The translations under genes were made by a program, and so were the position numbers. From positions 21,262-85,261 of the forward strand of contig JAGWTU010000021.1 in the NCBI GenBank assembly GCA_028868825.1: a stretch of DNA of 64,000 nt. Reading direction: 5' to 3'. Source of the stretch: Burkholderiales bacterium. Lineage in GTDB: Bacteria > Pseudomonadota > Gammaproteobacteria > Burkholderiales > Burkholderiaceae_C. Shown here one piece after another: positions 63,033 through 64,000 of this stretch; the stretch's first letter is position 1, and the number at the start of each line of letters is the position of its first letter. The notes under the pieces were generated by a model that was given only the letters and a program-made list of their open reading frames with translations, searched no databases and was not told where the DNA came from.

Positions 63033-64000
63033 ATGCCGCCACCCACCTTCTACTGGCACGACTACGAGACCTTCGGCGTCGTGCCGCGCCGCGACCGCCC
63101 GGCGCAGTTCGCCGGCATCCGCACCGACGCCGACCTGAACGAGATCGGCGCGCCGCTGATGGTCCATTGCCGGCCCGCGCCCGACACGCTGCCCGATCCC
63201 GAGAGCGTGCTGCTCACCGGCATCCTGCCGCAATACGCGCTCGCGCACGGCCTGCCCGAGCGCGAATTCGCCGCCGCCATCGAGGCCGAACTGGCCCGCG
63301 ACGGCACCATCGGCGTCGGCTACAACAGCATCCGCTTCGACGACGAGGTCACGCGCTTCCTGTTCTGGCGCAACCTCATCGACCCCTACGCGCGCGAATG
63401 GCAGAACGGCTGCAGCCGCTGGGACCTGCTCGACGTCGTGCGGTGCTGCTGGTCGCTGCGCCCCGAGGGCATCGAATGGCCGCGCCACACCGCGGGCGAG
63501 ATCGCCGGCCGCCCGAGCTTCAAGCTCGAGCACCTGACGCAGGCCAACGGCCTCGCGCACGAGGCCGCGCACGATGCGCTGTCCGACGTGCGCGCGACGA
63601 TCGCGCTGGCGCGGCTGCTCAAATCGCGCCAGCCGCGGCTGTGGGACTTCTGCCTCAAGCTGCGCAAGAAGGATGCCGTCTGGGCCGAGATCGGCGTCGG
63701 CCGGCCCTTCGTCCATCTCTCGGGCCGCTACCCGGTCGAGCGCGGCTGCCTGGCCGTCGTCTGGCCGCTGGCGCCGCATCCGACGAACAAGAACGAGTTG
63801 ATCGTCTGGGACCTCGCGAGCGATCCGCGCGAACTCGAGACGCTCGACGCCGAGACCGTGCGCCGGCGCCTGTACACGCGCGCCGACGAACTGCCGGCCG
63901 GCGAGTCGCGGCTGCCGATCAAGACCATCCACGTCAACAAGTCGCCGATCGTCATCGGCAATCTGCGCGTGCTCGGCGACGCCGCGGCGCGCTGGTCGCT
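63033..64000 (+). CDS. sbcB: Exodeoxyribonuclease I (partial, C-terminus beyond window)
   Basis: The frame starts at the ATG at 63033 and runs off the window, with 322 residues visible. The DEDDh exonuclease domain begins TFYWHDYETFGVVPRRDRPA with D10/E12 of motif I; motif II is VGYNSIRFDDEV, and motif III is HDALSDVRATIALARL with the catalytic His and Asp. The SH3-like domain starts after about residue 200. The enzyme degrades single-stranded DNA 3' to 5' in recombination and repair. It is a core gene unrelated to the catabolic island before it. A run of ten C lies just upstream. Confidence 0.95.
   Translation, partial: MPPPTFYWHDYETFGVVPRRDRPAQFAGIRTDADLNEIGAPLMVHCRPAPDTLPDPESVLLTGILPQYALAHGLPEREFAAAIEAELARDGTIGVGYNSIRFDDEVTRFLFWRNLIDPYAREWQNGCSRWDLLDVVRCCWSLRPEGIEWPRHTAGEIAGRPSFKLEHLTQANGLAHEAAHDALSDVRATIALARLLKSRQPRLWDFCLKLRKKDAVWAEIGVGRPFVHLSGRYPVERGCLAVVWPLAPHPTNKNELIVWDLASDPRELETLDAETVRRRLYTRADELPAGESRLPIKTIHVNKSPIVIGNLRVLGDAAARWS

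Noticed and set aside
60615..63932. A 1105-codon minus-strand open frame
   Set aside because: It crosses three well-supported plus-strand genes and its translation is compositionally biased, as expected for antisense in GC-rich DNA.

Overview
This window is high-GC (roughly two thirds G+C by eye), gene-dense DNA of a Gram-negative bacterium. A Bug-type solute-binding protein, a GBP-type porin, two TonB-dependent receptors, a PmrAB/QseBC-like two-component system and the overall gene style point to Burkholderiales (Betaproteobacteria), probably a free-living heterotroph of the Roseateles/Rubrivivax kind; the genus is a guess. I saw no tRNA, rRNA, CRISPR array, insertion sequence, integrase or phage gene. 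The window reads as catabolic and envelope islands, each with its own regulator.

Layout. (1) 1-11675, all on the minus strand: an ArnT-like glycosyltransferase, a PAP2 lipid phosphatase, a response regulator/sensor kinase pair, a PepSY protein, a multi-pass membrane protein, an exported protein, an ABC exporter (two ATPases and one FtsX-like permease), cytochrome b561 and a TolC-type outer-membrane lipoprotein cut by the window edge. This looks like one envelope-remodelling and export block. (2) 11676-17296: a gene-free stretch, an MFS transporter with a radical SAM/SPASM-like enzyme, a divergent 151-residue protein, a Met-rich exported protein and a broken AraC regulator. (3) 17297-23013: an ECF sigma/anti-sigma pair divergent from a DUF4331-lipoprotein-TPR-HupE operon. 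Both directions carry the same putative promoter, GCATCC-N15-GCGTA. (4) 23080-29706: a D-tartrate utilisation cluster (LysR regulator, DapA-like lyase, SDR, D-tartrate dehydratase, Na+/solute symporter, porin).

(5) 29730-44800: a fructan (levan/inulin-type) utilisation locus. One arm holds a sugar ABC importer plus a GH32 enzyme without a signal peptide. The divergent arm holds an exported LamG-GH32 enzyme, a TonB-dependent receptor and a surface lipoprotein built of three modules like the one inserted in the first GH32. A LacI regulator follows. A 20-bp palindrome sits between the arms. The inferred flow is extracellular or periplasmic cleavage, lipoprotein/receptor capture and uptake, ABC import and cytoplasmic hydrolysis. 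It resembles a Bacteroidetes PUL without SusD. (6) 44820-49509: a MarR regulator with a clear operator, divergent from two sulfatase-superfamily hydrolases with a Bug-type binding protein between them.

(7) 49757-62855: an ester-catabolic locus. A GntR/FadR-type regulator, a FAD-linked D-2-hydroxyacid dehydrogenase, a TonB-dependent receptor, a MetX-like hydrolase, a membrane-anchored hydrolase, a double-headed esterase, an MFS transporter and an SGNH hydrolase run leftwards. A second alpha/beta hydrolase and a polyol dehydrogenase run rightwards. Six hydrolase domains with a hydroxyacid oxidase and a polyol dehydrogenase suggest an esterified hydroxyacid/polyol substrate, which I cannot identify. 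(8) 63033-64000: the start of exonuclease I (sbcB), cut by the window edge.
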